In this document: positions 36,201 to 47,981 of the stretch, piece after piece
How the letters are laid out: each line of letters opens with the position of its first letter
How positions within the stretch are numbered: the first letter of the stretch is position 1
NCBI GenBank assembly: GCA_019614645.1
Contig: JABWDB010000002.1
Span: forward strand, 14,917,501-14,981,500
DNA: 64,000 nt
Reading direction: 5' to 3'
From: Stratiolaelaps scimitus
Taxonomy: Eukaryota; Arthropoda; Arachnida; Mesostigmata; Laelapidae
Translations under genes and position numbers: made by a program
Notes under the pieces: generated by a model
Database searches by the model: none
Told to the model about the DNA's origin: nothing
The model's input: only the letters and a program-made list of their open reading frames with translations

Positions 36201-39200
36201 GTGCATTAGTTATGAAATGTGATACATTGCTCTGAAGACAAGCGGCCACATCATTGACTGGTGCCTTTTATAGGTGTCGTGCCTATCATGTGCGATTGCC
36301 TTTTGCGTGGCCTCTCGATTTGCGAAGATCTTATACGGTCAATTCTTGACCAAACGTATCGACGATAGTGGCTGCTACCTTACGAACGTTGCCTCAGTTT
36401 CAATGCAGTAATTGATAGGAATAATTCTGGGCGGTAGAACAGGAAATCGAGCAGAATTAGGCAGCATCATAGTATATCATTTAAATGGTCTCTAAATAAT
36501 AGGTTTCAATGAAGATCTTGTATGTGCACCTCGATTTCAGCGAGGCTCCCGGAACGCGTAGGCAAAAACACACGAATCCGATTAGCAAATAAATTTTAGC
36601 ACAATGCTTCGCTCAAGTGTACCATAGTTGTGTTCTATTCGATCGGTTCGAACGATTTTTTTAGGTTTGGTTTTCCGTTGGGAAGCTTAGCAGAGGGAAA
36701 TACAGATACATCAGGGTAAATCACGGCGAGCTAGTTTAAAACACACCATGCTCGCACCGCACCGAAATTTCTAGAACGAATACTTATTGTAATAAATGTG
36801 AGAGAGTAGATATATACAATTCACCGCATCGTTCAAATTCGTCTATATTTCATCGAATAGATAGATTTCGACTACTACCTGCTATGATGTTCGGAATTGC
36901 ATAAACAGTTAAACGACGTTTAAGCAGATGTTATCGCAATATAGCTATATATATGTGATGTTTTTTCGAAATTTGCCGAAATTTTCAGCAACACCAGGGA
37001 ACTCAGCAATCGCCGCAGCAGCAGCCGCACCACCCCCAGGGACGAGTACAAGCGTATTCACGAAGTGACACCGCAGACCGGGGTGCTCTCACCGCGAGCG
37101 ATGGCTACGCCGAGGGTTACCCTGCCTCTCCTGCAGGAACATATGGATATGAGCAGCCGCAACAGCATCCTATGCCAATGCAGCAGGTGAGAATTTTACA
37201 TGTTGATGTTATTCGAACAATCGCCAACGTCGGCTTAGAGGCAAGATATAGCCAGGTAAGCTAAGCGATCGTGACGAAATGACAGTTGTAGAAGTTCAGA
37301 GCTGCCCCCGTATGCTATCGAGATGTTCCGTTGGCCTCTGCTGAGTGTGTACGTGTTGCAGTAATCTATAACTGCCGCTTAGCAGCGAGTGCGAGGCCTG
37401 GCACCACTTCAGTGCTTGTCGATCCAGACTGGCTTGTTATACGGTAGCAGATTAAATTTGCAGTATTAGTACAGATCGAAGCCGATTTGAACGTGAACTC
37501 TCCTTCCACTTGCTCAATTGGTAGAATCGTGTTGGCGTTCGACTCGTTGATCTGTTGGTATTTGTTGGTGACGTTTCGATGAGGAGAAGAATCAGATCAG
37601 AGGTCACGGCAAGAACAGTAGGATAGCAGAAGTGCAGATCACAATACTAATCATGTACTTTACTTACTCCCGTCCCACCCTGCCGCTTCTTTGTCATTTT
37701 GTTCGGCTGGGGATAGGTGCCAGCAGCACTTCCATCGAATCAGTTGATGCATCAGCCTGCGACAGCTACCGACGGCGGTTACGGTGGTCAAAGCGCGAAA
37801 CATCGGCCCCGTATTGATTCCTTGTCTAGCTCAATAACGAACACTTCTGTGACAACCTCTGGTGGAGCCCCAACTGACTCAAGGCGGAGTAGCGAGGTAA
37901 AGTAGCATCTGCATAAGATACTGCAGTAATCTGTAAATGTGAAAGTATCACTCCGAATCGGCCGAACTGCAGAACGAACGTTCTGGCCCCCTTTTACAAT
38001 GTCGTGTAGGATTCAGTCGGCTGTGTGTATACATATACATAGCGCTTCGTGCTATTGGAGAAATACATATTGTGTTACTACTACTACGCTTATGGTTGCG
38101 TTTGATTGTTTCTAGGTGAGACCTCACCAACCTCAGGCAGCGAGCCCGGTATCTCTCCCGCCGGCCGCAAACCACGCTCATATGGCGCCAGCTGCTGCGC
38201 ACGACGGTCTAATACCTGGTCACCAGCAGCAGCAGCAGCAGCTGCAACAACAACAGACGCAACAGCAGCAGCAGACAACCAAAAAATCGACGCCAACCAC
38301 ACAAGCGGGTCGCAGCTGGCTGGGAGGGATTTTCGGGAAGCTTCTTCCTCGAGGACCGAATCAGATGATTCTACCAGAAGACAAGGAGCAATCGGTAGGA
38401 AGCTTCGCTATTTTCGCCACATACAACACGAATACACCCCTTTAGGTAAAGACAAAGGAGGCCATTATTATATTTAGAGCAGCATGATTGCCTTAAGATT
38501 CGCTCCGCCCTCCAGGCGGAAACTGGGCTTATCCATCGTGTACCACATACATCCGGCATCGACGCATATATTAATGGGACTTTTGCTATGTTTTGTGTTA
38601 ATCACTTAGCTGATGGCACTCTGAAACATCTTGAAACATGGCAGTGATAATGTTAGGATTTGTTTGGGTTTTTTTTATCGTGCCGGTTAGTTTTTCGCGT
38701 TCGCTCAACGGTCAGAAGTCATCGGTGAAGAGAGGTGTAATGGTCTCGGGCAACAACAATGCCGTACTCAATTGCTTGCGTGGTGATTTTCAACGGGTGA
38801 CACCGTTACTTGCATTTGGGCAAGTTGATGTCAGCGCGACCATCGAATGTCTCGGCCTACTAAATATGATGGGTGGCCTGGGTTAGTCTCTGTTGAGGGA
38901 CGCGACACGACTGAAGGTCAAACATAGAAACTATGCAATTTAGCCAATCGGCAACGATTAGAACGATGTTCACGTACATTAATAACTCAGACTTGTGTAA
39001 CAGTATGCCTATATATAGTCTAGTCGGTCGTCTCTGATGGCCAACGCTGAGTGTGCACTCAATCATATAGACCGATATCGATATTGCTATCGCTATTCTG
39101 ATTGAAATGAGAAAAGGACAAGATAAAGAGAGAGAGGGAGAGAGATATGGCCTGTTGAAGTGCTGTCCAATCGAATTGAATGTCGTCTCGCTGACGACGC

Positions 39201-40543
39201 TGGTGATGACAATAATTATTATGTGCTTATTTCATATAGGCGTGGCATAGCCCATCCTATCAAGTTTCTCTCGATGGCACGCCCCCTTCGCCCTTTATCA
39301 CGTCTGATCTATTGTTTTAGCAATATGGTAACCTGCCGCCTTTTTATTCTATTTGTGGAATCAAAGAGTCACGGAGCAGTGTTTGCCATATGTTAACGTT
39401 CTGGTATCTTTTGTTAGAGGACAAATAGAACTATTTTACGTCGATCTATCGACCCCAACAGCAGGCACGTGCACGAAACAAATTCGAATCGTCAATTTAT
39501 AGCTTGTATGTATCTAAAAACCATGCTAGAAAAACACTCAGATGTTGATGACATGCAAATTTAAGCCGTTCTGACCGAATCCCCTCTATCAGATCGTGTG
39601 GGACCCAAGCCAGAAGCGCTGGATCGACAAGAATGCTGATCAGTCAACCCAGGACGCCATGCCCATGGCGCCTCCAAGCGATGCCATCCTCAGTGGAGCC
39701 CCACCTCCAACGGTTCCAACGATTCCAACGGCAACTCCTACCCTGCCGGCTGCTGCGCAGCAGCAGCAGCAGCAACAACATCAGCAGATCTTGCAAACGG
39801 TATACTTCACTAGCGGCTTCAAAATTTTCACATATTCTGAGTGGCATGTAATCACGTTATACGAGATGTTTGATCCTAGAAAAATCCAACTACGTTTAGA
39901 GCTGGACATTTAAAAACGTCTCAGTTGAATCTGTTCTAATGTACGATTTTGGCTACATTTCAGCCGATGCAAGGAGGAGATGGCCATGCTGCTCAACCGG
40001 TGCCCCTCATGAATCCCCAGAGTCAGAGCCTTCCACCACAGCCGAGCGGCGCACTAAACAAATTTCAGAGAAACAGAGGAAAGCGTAAGTTTATTCACGT
40101 CACGGCCGCTCGCTCAGAATCGAAATCGAACACTTTGTCGAACACACACGCAATGTTGCAACGAGCTTTTGAACGAAAAATAGCCTTGCGATCAAAACAA
40201 GTTTCCTTCGATTATCGAAGTGACCCTTCATACTTCATTGTTGAACTAATCGGTTTTTTTTCTCGCTCGCATTCTAGCTCGATATGTCGACGTTCTAAAG
40301 CAGAGCAGCCAAACGGTGTCTCCCGACACTCAGATGGCGCCGTCATCGTTTGATCCAATGCAGTCGATGAATGCTAACGGGCCACCACCGAACATGACGA
40401 ACTTCTTCGTGCCGGCCGCGCCTACCGGCCCGCAGGCTGAACCCTTCGATCTAATGAGCCACCGAACTGATTACGAGGACCAGAGCGCTACAGCCGGGGC
40501 TGCTGGAGATCATCAGAACTTCCAACAGCAACCGGTGAACTGA
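20464..40543 (+). CDS. Sec16: Sec16, ER exit site scaffold protein
   Basis: Phase-consistent exons: 20464-21053, 22249-22749, 23339-25561, 25737-26068, 26288-26398, 26554-28074, 28363-29177, 29555-29778, 30141-30308, 30576-30788, optional 34337-34882, 36989-37186, 37717-37896, 38116-38394, 39593-39799, 39964-40084 and 40278-40543; about 2,831 residues with the optional exon, 2,649 without. Sec16 organises COPII coat assembly at ER exit sites. Order of features: Gln/Asn-rich N-terminus with WGAWEEQ and WNDWGDQGGW motifs; a decapeptide repeat (23.73-23.94 kb); an Arg-rich segment (25.8-26.9 kb), which in Drosophila Sec16 mediates ER targeting; the central conserved domain (HAFARFVSLNTL onward, about 27.59-27.97 kb); the ACE1/Sec31-type helical region (28363-29177); Gln-rich linkers; and the conserved C-terminal SWLGGIFGKL, NQMILPEDK, IVWDPSQKRW and RYVDVL motifs. 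The first exon may begin as A|TG with the A in an unlocated 5' exon; the next in-frame ATG is near 20579. Confidence 0.93.
22346..22690 (+). repeat. Polyglutamine-coding CAG/CAA tract in Sec16
   Basis: Mixed CAG and CAA codons give dense Gln runs, the longest near 22585-22670. Interruption by CAA and other codons suggests selection for the residue rather than a simple expanding CAG tract. Confidence 0.9.
23729..23941 (+). repeat. 30-bp minisatellite encoding GVQYPQSSTP repeats in Sec16
   Basis: Seven tandem in-frame units of consensus GVQYPQ(S/T)(S/T)(T/A)P. The fifth unit is diverged and one residue longer (ASVAYPQAGTP). The units at 23759 and 23819 are almost identical at nucleotide level, pointing to fairly recent unit exchange. 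The region is Tyr/Pro/Gln-rich and predicted to be disordered. Confidence 0.93.
29262..29298 (-). mobile_element. SINE fragment (partial body)
   Basis: ggtttattaatggaactgca followed by attttcttacaatgtcc matches the body of the copy at 1278-1370. It is immediately followed by the 100-bp TA tract, in the Sec16 intron after the ACE1 exon. Confidence 0.5.
29315..29414. repeat. (TA)n microsatellite, about 100 bp
   Basis: Almost pure TA with one ctc interruption (about 29362) and one phase slip (ataata). It lies in a Sec16 intron beside a SINE fragment. Confidence 0.95.
29820..29972 (+). mobile_element. tRNA-derived SINE, most complete copy
   Basis: It has an A-box-like start (gtggcttgtacggctaag), an anticodon-arm-like hairpin (cctttctggctgtcggaagg), a B-box (ggttcgagctcc, 29877-29888), the family body (gcagctcctttaataaacc) and tail aataaagctttgcc. 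The head resembles a type II (Leu/Ser-class) tRNA. It lies in the intron between Sec16 exons 29555-29778 and 30141-30308. Confidence 0.8.
30789..34336. other. Large Sec16 intron
   Basis: This 3.5-kb intron contains TA/TG microsatellites near 32791-32850 and 33211-33250 and no supported exon. An A-box-like tagcgcagtgg at 31573-31583 may be the remnant of another tRNA-derived element. Confidence 0.6.
34337..35734 (+). CDS. Long form of a Sec16 internal exon / alternative terminal exon
   Basis: After an acceptor (ttgcag) the frame is open for 465 codons to a TGA. It is in phase with the upstream Sec16 exon, which ends at 30788. A strong internal donor (gag|gtaggt at 34882) would make a 182-codon cassette that joins in phase to the exon at 36989. 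Without that splice the protein continues through an Asp/Glu-rich and Gln-rich start into a Ser/Thr/Arg-rich tail and stops, truncating Sec16 before its C-terminal motifs. The 850-bp extension has coding-like composition but matches no family I recognise. It could also be the 3' part of a separate gene. Confidence 0.5.
   Translation, partial: EGGSNRSTPPYERNGEFDDDDDDDDELATEDGSGIDSVQSYSEEMEGQHETVELMTETELGYFHQNDDEDEYDEEQDNEQEEDDNDAAHKQYQNFLKFQEEQQRRLLQQQQQQQRQRQQHQQPDEASLFCVRPRCDPQFLIEQEQRASNRVLPEDEQKVPEFGCGADSRRGAIQQQERVRAEVGPGVTSCASMRFRRRTGQLSSTATTIAQQAPPHRATPILPVGPDPRPKLRDCTADPDLWARVWSLQQQTSATATTNADIEYAIHATTRAQRSREVVAGGGADEAGGPSCSVNPTSLHGQSPTLRQDSTRFSGSSGGERLLKSALKTRRPSTDQAADSEVSTAVISSNPRQAVTKSVSYDDTVTENDGGVTTLKGDQLPPSGQPDTDSYLTYTLTKRSVVHARSSPPGRETEPDACCRVGESTYKKSVPRFDKLVFRGTYPIDMPISTLASELTTDQPSTDAT
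35735..36988. other. Sec16 intron / non-coding
   Basis: Contains a SINE on the minus strand (35978-36060) and a (TA)n run near 36158-36182. No exon is seen. Confidence 0.6.
35978..36060 (-). mobile_element. tRNA-derived SINE head copy
   Basis: The minus strand reads gggctaagtctttcgctgta, then a short arm, gcaggttcaagcccc (B-box variant) and atgaagtgacatatac. It matches the head and early body of the copy at 29820, so this copy preserves the tRNA-like part. The 3' tail is not clear. Confidence 0.6.
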
Positions 40544-43500
40544 GGGCAACCAGAGAGAGGCTAACGATGCGAGTACATGAAAGTAAGTGGGCTTCGGGTC
40601 CTGAGGCAGCTCATTGGAAATCGTTTTCTTTTCTTGCAATTACAGCACTAGGGACATACAGAAATTCTTCCCTATTTGTCCGTCAATGCATGTGAATTCG
40701 CTTATAATCTAATCATCGGTAAGTCTTGTCTGACACCGAAACCCTTCTCAAATTGCTCCTTACATATATATATATATATATATATGCCCCTAAGCATGAA
40801 CGGCTTCGTACCCGATGTGTGCTTCGTAATGCAGTTCATCGCAAACCACCTAACGGTGATCTCCACTCTGAACATTGCAGGATAAGGGGAACTACTTGAC
40901 TGCCGAAACACGACATCGGTATTTCCTGTCTACTCGACAAAGTAGTGAAAATCAAATGAAAACTAAGCTAGCTTCATTTCAGAGCTCGTTTCAACACTAT
41001 TCCACTATTATACGCACTCGATTTGTTCACACACCCAATTTATTCCGGACGTTTACATAACACGTACCGTTGTTAACGCTCGCAGCTCCTCCCTCGCTGA
41101 GGGTGTTTTAACAACATCGATTAATTCTTCTATGATGACAACGACGACGTTTTGTCGAAGCTGGCGTATGTAGTATACGGCGTTTTGATGCGGTGCTCCC
41201 TGTGTACGTAACGATATCTGTTGTGTCTTGTATTTGTATGGGGGCCGTGTTGCTCTATGAAATCTTAGTTGTTAAAACAATGACAGCAGCTGGCTACCAC
41301 AAGGTGTCAGTAGGGATATCTTGTGGGTGCCGAGGACGCTACGGAGGTTGTGGCCGTTCCGTTAACGATGCCACAGATCGAGTAGGTGTTGTCATCGCTG
41401 TGAAAGTGAGATCATAACAGTGATGGAATACTTTGAGCGGAACGTAACACGTAGGAGAGAAACATTTTGGAAACGTGTGTGGTTCGACAAAAAAAACAAT
41501 CCAACAAAATACAAGTACACCTTTTTATTCAAAGGGAACAACAGCAGCAGCAGCAGCGGCAGCAACGAGTGACACGATTTATTTTAATTGCAATTCTGAG
41601 CCGTGAATGTTAATACTAATAATAGTAATAATGATGTAACAATCTAACAAATATTACTAATCGAAATATTTTTAGAACTAAGAAGTAGGATGTGTAAGCA
41701 AGTGATGACAATAATGACAATGGATAATAAGACTTTCGTTCGTTTTCTTTGGCACATTTTAGAGCACTTATTATTACTTGCTATTAATACTACAAGAGAA
41801 ACATCACCCATTACAGATTGTGAATCGAGATGTTGCAGGAGGAAGTGACGACGATGGGGGGTCGATATTGGCAGTCATTAATCAAAGGAATCGGTAATAA
41901 AGAAATAACTAATAAAATGCTGATCATGCGGATATCCACCATAAATTTCGCGACAGATGAAGAGGAGGTAGAAAATTATTTGAAAAAAATGATATCGTCA
42001 TTATTCGCCGACTGATGACACAGCTAGTCGTGCGCCGGCCGATGTCAGGGAGCACTTTTGAGCGTGACAACGCTCAAAACGTGACAAAGCAGATAGCGTG
42101 GTAGCGGCTACGAAATACGATGGCCCAATGCAGTTGCGTTTTAGCGGTCGAATGAGCCCCCACAGTATGTTGACGATAGACGTTTCTTATAATATTATTA
42201 TTATTGTAATACACATAGATAGCTATGTTATATACAGATCTATTAGACGGCGGCCTACTATCTACACGTCATATGGTGATGTCTAGGCGGTAGGTCGAGC
42301 TGCCGGATGATAAATGCGAATGAACATTTGTACCGCTCGTACATGAAGCAATGATTGATGTGTCGTCGACTGTCGACTGAAAAATATCGAATTATTTTCG
42401 AACGGGAGAAAGAGAGAGAGAGAGCGAGATTGATAGAAGACCAGGCGGTATACAGACAAACAACTAACGCACCAGTAGGAGACTATGAATATATATATAT
42501 CAATATACCGTATCTACCGAGAAGCGAAGCGGAGAATCCAGCGGATGAAACTTGAAAGCGAACTGTGAGAACAGGATCATATGAGAGCGGAGAGAATATA
42601 TGTTCAGAATGAGGGGCAATTTAATGATGAGTAAAGATTGTATTATTGTACGCTGATGGTCTAGTGATTCTCTAGGTAAACGCCACTGGCAGGCAGGGCA
42701 ACTAGAAGTTGCGTGCAATTGACTAGTGTAGTGGATATAACAAAATAGAGGGCAAGTCAGTTGACTGAGGGCGTAATTTCAGAGGCGCCGAATTTAAGGG
42801 CTGTTTAGTCCTGGCGGGGACATGTTTGCAAGAGCACAGTAGTCGAATGTGTGTGTGTGTGTGTGTGTGTTTCTAACTGGTACCTTTCTCGCCGTGAGGC
42901 ACAGTTGAAACCTGCAATGGATATTTACTGTTACGAAGCGTCGGGTTAGAGGGTGGTGGATTCATGAGGCCAAGTCTGCAATCCAAGTTTACTATGCTTT
43001 GTATTTTGCGAAAGCATACTGAGATACAAAAGCATTGCAAAATAAGTCAATTTCTTATCAACATGCATATTACTTTTTTTCAATGTTATTGTTACAGTTA
43101 TTATTATAATTATTATTATCATTATTATTACCATCATCATTATTATCTTTCAATAGTACATTCATTCGCAGCAACACGCTTGGTTAATAGCCGAGTATTC
43201 GAACTGAATTACATAAAAAAATCTTATGTTTCAGCTTAGAAAGTACTTGGTGCTCGGTATCAGTGTACTGAAGTCGCAATATACATAATGTCCCTTCATA
43301 TAACACGTAGTTCAAAGGAGGAAAGCAAACACGAAGTTCAATATCTCCGCGTTGTTGCTGTCACAACGTTGCTCGTCCGTTCTCAGCGATGATCACTTCG
43401 CGAGATTTCTCTTTGCTGGCGCGAGGCCGGTGTTTGTGCGTTTCCGACGGATTTCTTCAAGTCAAATATTATCATGATATAATAATAGGAGGCGCGGCGA

Positions 43501-44766
43501 CGTTCGCGTAAGACACAAAGAACTTCCCAACTGAGAGCTAAATATGTGTATTAGTGCCAATAAAAATAATAATTCGGGCGATCAGTGCAAGCGCATGCCC
43601 TCGGACGTGTCTAAAATCGGGGAATTTTATTAAGACGACGGCGGAGCGAACGGGAACGCGCGAGCCGAAGAATCGGCCTCCACCAAAAGGACCAGACGGG
43701 CGTCACAACGTGTGCTGTGAAGAAAATTTCAAAAGTGATAACGAAGTGTCATACATCAACGAAAACTATTATGATATTGGCATAATTCTACCACGTGGAG
43801 CGCGCCTCAGTGAAACTCAATAGGCGTTTTTTCCGGTACGATCAAGCTACTCACATTTATTCAATTCTCAATGTTCATCTTAGAGGGCCACATTATTCAT
43901 TCAATTCATTATCACCTCGATTGTTAAAACACTGGACGGACGATTTGAGCGGAAAACCATGTCAGCAATATTAGTAGTTTTAATAATTCGGTCACATTGT
44001 GTAATAAGCATTGGACTTCCTTGTGCTAACGAGTATGTTCGAGGATAGTGGTGTCTAAGAATGCCAAGGCCACGGGGAGGATTCGACGTCTAGCTTTCAG
44101 GCCATCGTTTCGAGTCTTAAAGTGATGTATTCCTTAGAGTAAAATATATACTTGAATTGTTACGTTATCTGAAGGTACGGCGATGGAACATGAGAAGAGG
44201 GAGAATTGACGAGCCGGAGGTGATGGCTGCTGGTCGGGACCTATAGTCTACAGATAGGCTAAGCTCGCCATGACTTCTATGCCGATTCGTTTGAAGGACG
44301 CTTAATATTATTAGTACACTTGGGAAGAATCATCGTGATGCCTAAACAGAGCCGGAGCTAAGTAGGCCAGAGCAGGACTCGGGGCCTACTACTTCGTTAC
44401 ATAGTCGGCCAATACAGCTTCACTGTCGGTTGGCCGAGCAGCAGTTCCGGTATATCGATCAGACCCACAGCTGGTTACATACACATACTCTGAAGTGAAA
44501 ATCAGTATAACATAGCAACATAATATAGCATGTGTAATACTCGCGAATGTACCAATAGAGTCATAATTTGCGACAAAGGCACACCATTCTCCAACTGGTT
44601 GTCAAATGTTTCCAATACGCTGCCGTTCGCAATTGGTGATCTCTCAGCGAACTCCATCGAGGTTGTTTTTTTTGGCCTAACCTAACCCAACGAGACGGGG
44701 TTAGGGACGAAATACGGGCGAAATACGTACCCTGCGGAGTGTCCAATCTTACATCTTTCGTTCGCG
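40544..44766. other. Region downstream of Sec16
   Basis: It includes the Sec16 3' UTR, with a possible UTR donor at about 40584 (gtaagt), (TA)n near 40763-40783 and (TG)n at 42849-42872. Open frames at 41830-42015 and 43554-43823 have no recognisable domain. AATAAA occurs near 41897. No gene could be supported here. Confidence 0.45.
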
Positions 44767-44888
44767 TTAACTATCCTTCGCCAAAGGTGTATTCTCCTGC
44801 TTAAACGCCATACTCCAGCGATTCTTGATCTTGTTGGGATTGTTGACTCGACAACCTTCATTCTCTGCCGGGTGTTTGCATCCTTCAA
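44767..44888 (-). CDS. Terminal exon of unidentified gene, NRWS-FKQ motif
   Basis: After an acceptor (tatttaag) this exon codes EGCKHPAENEGCR and continues to KNRWSMAFKQENTPLAKDS followed by TAA. It begins in the phase left by the donor at 45442, giving a Val at the junction. The segment NRWSMAFKQ..TPL resembles NRRSLKFKQ..QPL at 47.05 kb and NRRSMLFK..QPL at 45.53 kb. The function is unknown and I do not recognise the family. Confidence 0.45.
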
Positions 44889-45441
44889 CTTAAATATATG
44901 AAGAAGTCGTTTTCATTAAACCTCGAAAAGGCATTTTGCCACCCAAAGGCCCGTTGTCGCCTAGCTGTGACCTAGGCGTTTGGGTTCACTGGTCCTGATT
45001 ACACTTGGCGCATTCATGATATCGAAGCGCAGTTGTGTGATGGGCAACTATGCATTACATTGAACGAGTATAAATAGTAGAAATGTTTTGCTAATGTTTG
45101 GCTATAACAATGGAACGTTTCATGATTGTTCCTCGCCTCATCATCTACGGAGCGCAGAGATCTCTTTTCGTGGAAGCTACCTGATCAACTGACATTAGCT
45201 GCGACCCTGTCAACTCAACGGTTGACGTTGGCTACGGCGAGCACATCGGGGCACACTGCAGCTGTCAATTGAAACTGCCTAGTACCAAATATATGTATGT
45301 GATATATCGTAATACAAAGCACGTATATTAATAGTGATATGCTCATCAGGAAGTATCTACATTTGACAGCAATAATACATGCGCAGATGAAAGATCCTTT
45401 CTCGGCATAACTCGATTGTCGACACCTGAGCTCCCACCAAC

Positions 45442-45648
45442 CTGAGGCGCGGCACATGGACGTTCCGGCAGATCCACTCGGTGACCGATTGGCGCCGTCA
45501 CCCTTTTCAACGTAATTGTCACTCCTTAAAGGTTGAGCAACGTTCTTGAACAGCATGCTCCGTCGGTTGGTCGTCTTGTGACAACAACTGCTGTTGTGAT
45601 TCTGTTGCTTCTTGCCGCCAACTGCGTTGGCATTGATGCCTGCTGCGC
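45442..45648 (-). CDS. Internal exon of unidentified gene, NRRS-FK motif
   Basis: Acceptor cttacag and donor gttggt bound a 207-bp exon. In the frame that joins both the exon at 47982-48115 (phase 1) and the terminal exon at 44888, it codes a Lys/Gln/Asn/Ser-rich peptide with NRRSMLFKNVAQPLRSD. Other frames are also open for part of the exon, so the frame choice rests on phase and on the motif shared with neighbouring exons. Confidence 0.45.
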
Positions 45649-46547
45649 CTGTAAGTTTGTTTACACGATAGTAGTCTTCGCTATGCGAAAGCGCAGGGAG
45701 TTAGCCCGAAAGAGCTTAGTTTTAGCCTTCGAGTATGCTGAGGCGGTCGTGAAACTACCGTGACATGGGCAAGTATTTATCAAGTCGATTCAGCGTCAAC
45801 GGAGCTGGAACATTAGCAATGAAGGAAAGGTCGTCGCTAACTCTGACAGCCGAGACTACAATACAAACAAGCAGGCCGCACTGCAGCCGCTCTTGGATAT
45901 GCATGTATTTATTGCGTCGGGTCAAGGTTTGAGTCATGTTGACAACAGATAATAGGATTTTTCAAACGAGCATTTCAATGGGGGGTTTTTCTAATTAATT
46001 TCCTCAGCTGACAGTAGAAACAGTCAGTTTCTCTTTGTATTTCTAAATAGAATAGAAATAGGAATGAATTTTGAGCGAAGAGAACATCCACATATATATA
46101 TGAACTCAACAATTGTTTCGGTATTGTCTATTTCGTTACACTCGATGCGTACCCGGGACAGGATCATTGGGTGATGACGTCCTGTTCGTCTCAACTGCTG
46201 GCTCTTTCCGTGAATCAGGCTTCGGGAGGTTCTTGGGAAGTACTACCAATTGCCTGCGAAGTCCGACCGTACGGCCTGATTAGGTTCCTCAAGAAGGCTG
46301 GGCGGCTGCTCTTGCCTACTTGAAACGTGGATCAGGGGCAGGACTGTTGCTAGACACATCGAGAAATACAGCTCCATATTGCCTTGGATAAGAACGTCTA
46401 CCAAAATATTCAGACAACTACGCTGAATGAATCACATAATTTGTCTCGGAAGATTTGATCTTCCACATATGATTTTATAAGCCATACGGAGTAAGCTATA
46501 CGGTCATTGAAGTACCCGTTTTATTCACTATAGTAATCTATCTTATA

Positions 46548-46593
46548 GGGTCTCGAACCAGCACCCTTCGGCTTCTTATAGCCAGAAACAGCT
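46548..46593 (-). mobile_element. SINE head fragment
   Basis: The minus strand reads gtttctggctataagaagcc, then gaagggtgctggttcgagac, matching the anticodon-arm and B-box part of the copy at 29820. The tail is not preserved. Confidence 0.55.
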
Positions 46594-46998
46594 TTTTTGC
46601 AAAATGTTTTTTGCTAAATGTGTGTGTTCATCGTATGAAAGCCAACAGCTTTTACATCGCAAGAAACAACGACCTATTTTTACCCAGCAATTTTGTCAAC
46701 GCTTTGCTAATACCTCTAATAGATTGTGAGAATTGACGAGATCAACTGAAGTCATCAGCATTGTCTTATAATTGAGAACATCCTGGTTAGCTTGACTATA
46801 ACTAACAATAGCATCTCCATCACCTACAAATGGGGTAACCAATGAGTCGACTTGCTCGAGTCGCATCAACCGTCAATTTTTATACTAACCTTATACGATT
46901 CAATGAGTTGGTTATCATTGTGGATAGATTATTGATAACATGTACAAAAACAGGGCAGTTCTTCCGCCAATGGGTAAATCACTATACATTGCTAGTTA

Positions 46999-47246
46999 CC
47001 GTTCGTTGGTGTTATCCGGCACAATCTTGTGCTTCCGCTCGCCAACATCAGTTTCGTCTAAGGGCAGTTTCCTCAAGGGTTGAGTGGCTTGCTTGAACTT
47101 CAGGCTTCGTCGGTTCAACGCTGGTTCAACCGGCTTGCTGACGTCGCCGCCGCCACCTTGCCGATTAACATGCCCGTCATCTTTGCCAAGTTTCTTCCGA
47201 GAGTCTGCTTTCTTGCCCAAGGACTTATTTTTGGTGTCATCTTGAC
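46999..47246 (-). CDS. Exon of unidentified gene, NRRS-FKQ motif
   Basis: Bounded by acceptor attacag and donor gtaact, 248 bp. It joins in phase to the exon at 47982-48115 and codes a highly charged, Lys/Asp/Gly-rich peptide containing GKKADSRKKLGKDD and NRRSLKFKQATQPLRK. Because 248 is not a multiple of three, splicing on to 45648 would put that exon in another frame that stops early. A TAA also follows the donor directly, so this exon could be an alternative or terminal form of its downstream relative. Confidence 0.45.
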
Positions 47247-47981
47247 CTGTAATTCACTGTTCTCTGTTATCATTCATTTCGATGCCATTACCGAGCCACC
47301 ATGTAGTAGTGGTTATAGAAATAGAAGAGTGGTAATATTTAAACAAATCAATGACATACATCATTGGCAATTCGACTTCATCTTTCTCTAGCAAAGTGTC
47401 GAAATTATCCAGTTCGCTTTGCACACAGTTGACTAGCCCAGCTGCTAGTCGGCTGACTCGATCTCAGATTTCGGCAGGTACATCAGAAAAAATGATAACA
47501 CGATTGATTAGGCATATTGATGAGATTCAGACATAAACCTGTACAGTACGAACGATTTACGATTGCATACTTGATGTGTACTTTCGATACACTGCAATTA
47601 TTAGCTTCAACTATTTAGAATATTTCATGGGCACTTCAGATCTGTGATTTTCGAGAGAGCGTAGTGATTATCGCCGTCTCGTTACCTGTTGCTGTGCTTA
47701 TGCAAGTCACTCCAAATGTTTATCAGTGTACATCGAGGCGACTAATAACTGATCGATTGTTGATTGGTAAATCTATGTTGAGCACAGTGATGCGCCCTTC
47801 AATGAATCAGCTTTGGACTAATACCGTTTTCAAAATCGATTCAATGCATTTCGACCAGCATCGATATATCGCCAATGGGCGACACCACCGCGGTCTGCAC
47901 CAAAAAAATTATGCTTATGACAACTTAGTTCAGATATTCGACGCGTACCACGATGTCGACGTCTGGCTGTTGACGGGTTAC

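Noticed and set aside
44675..44687. cctaacctaaccc, resembling the arthropod TTAGG telomere repeat
   Set aside because: Only about two units; too short to call an interstitial telomeric array.
47360..47462. Candidate minus-strand exon coding RVSRLAAGLVNCVQSELD
   Set aside because: Looks protein-like and has a gtatgt donor, but its phase cannot join the exon at 47246 without a stop, so it was left out of the gene model.
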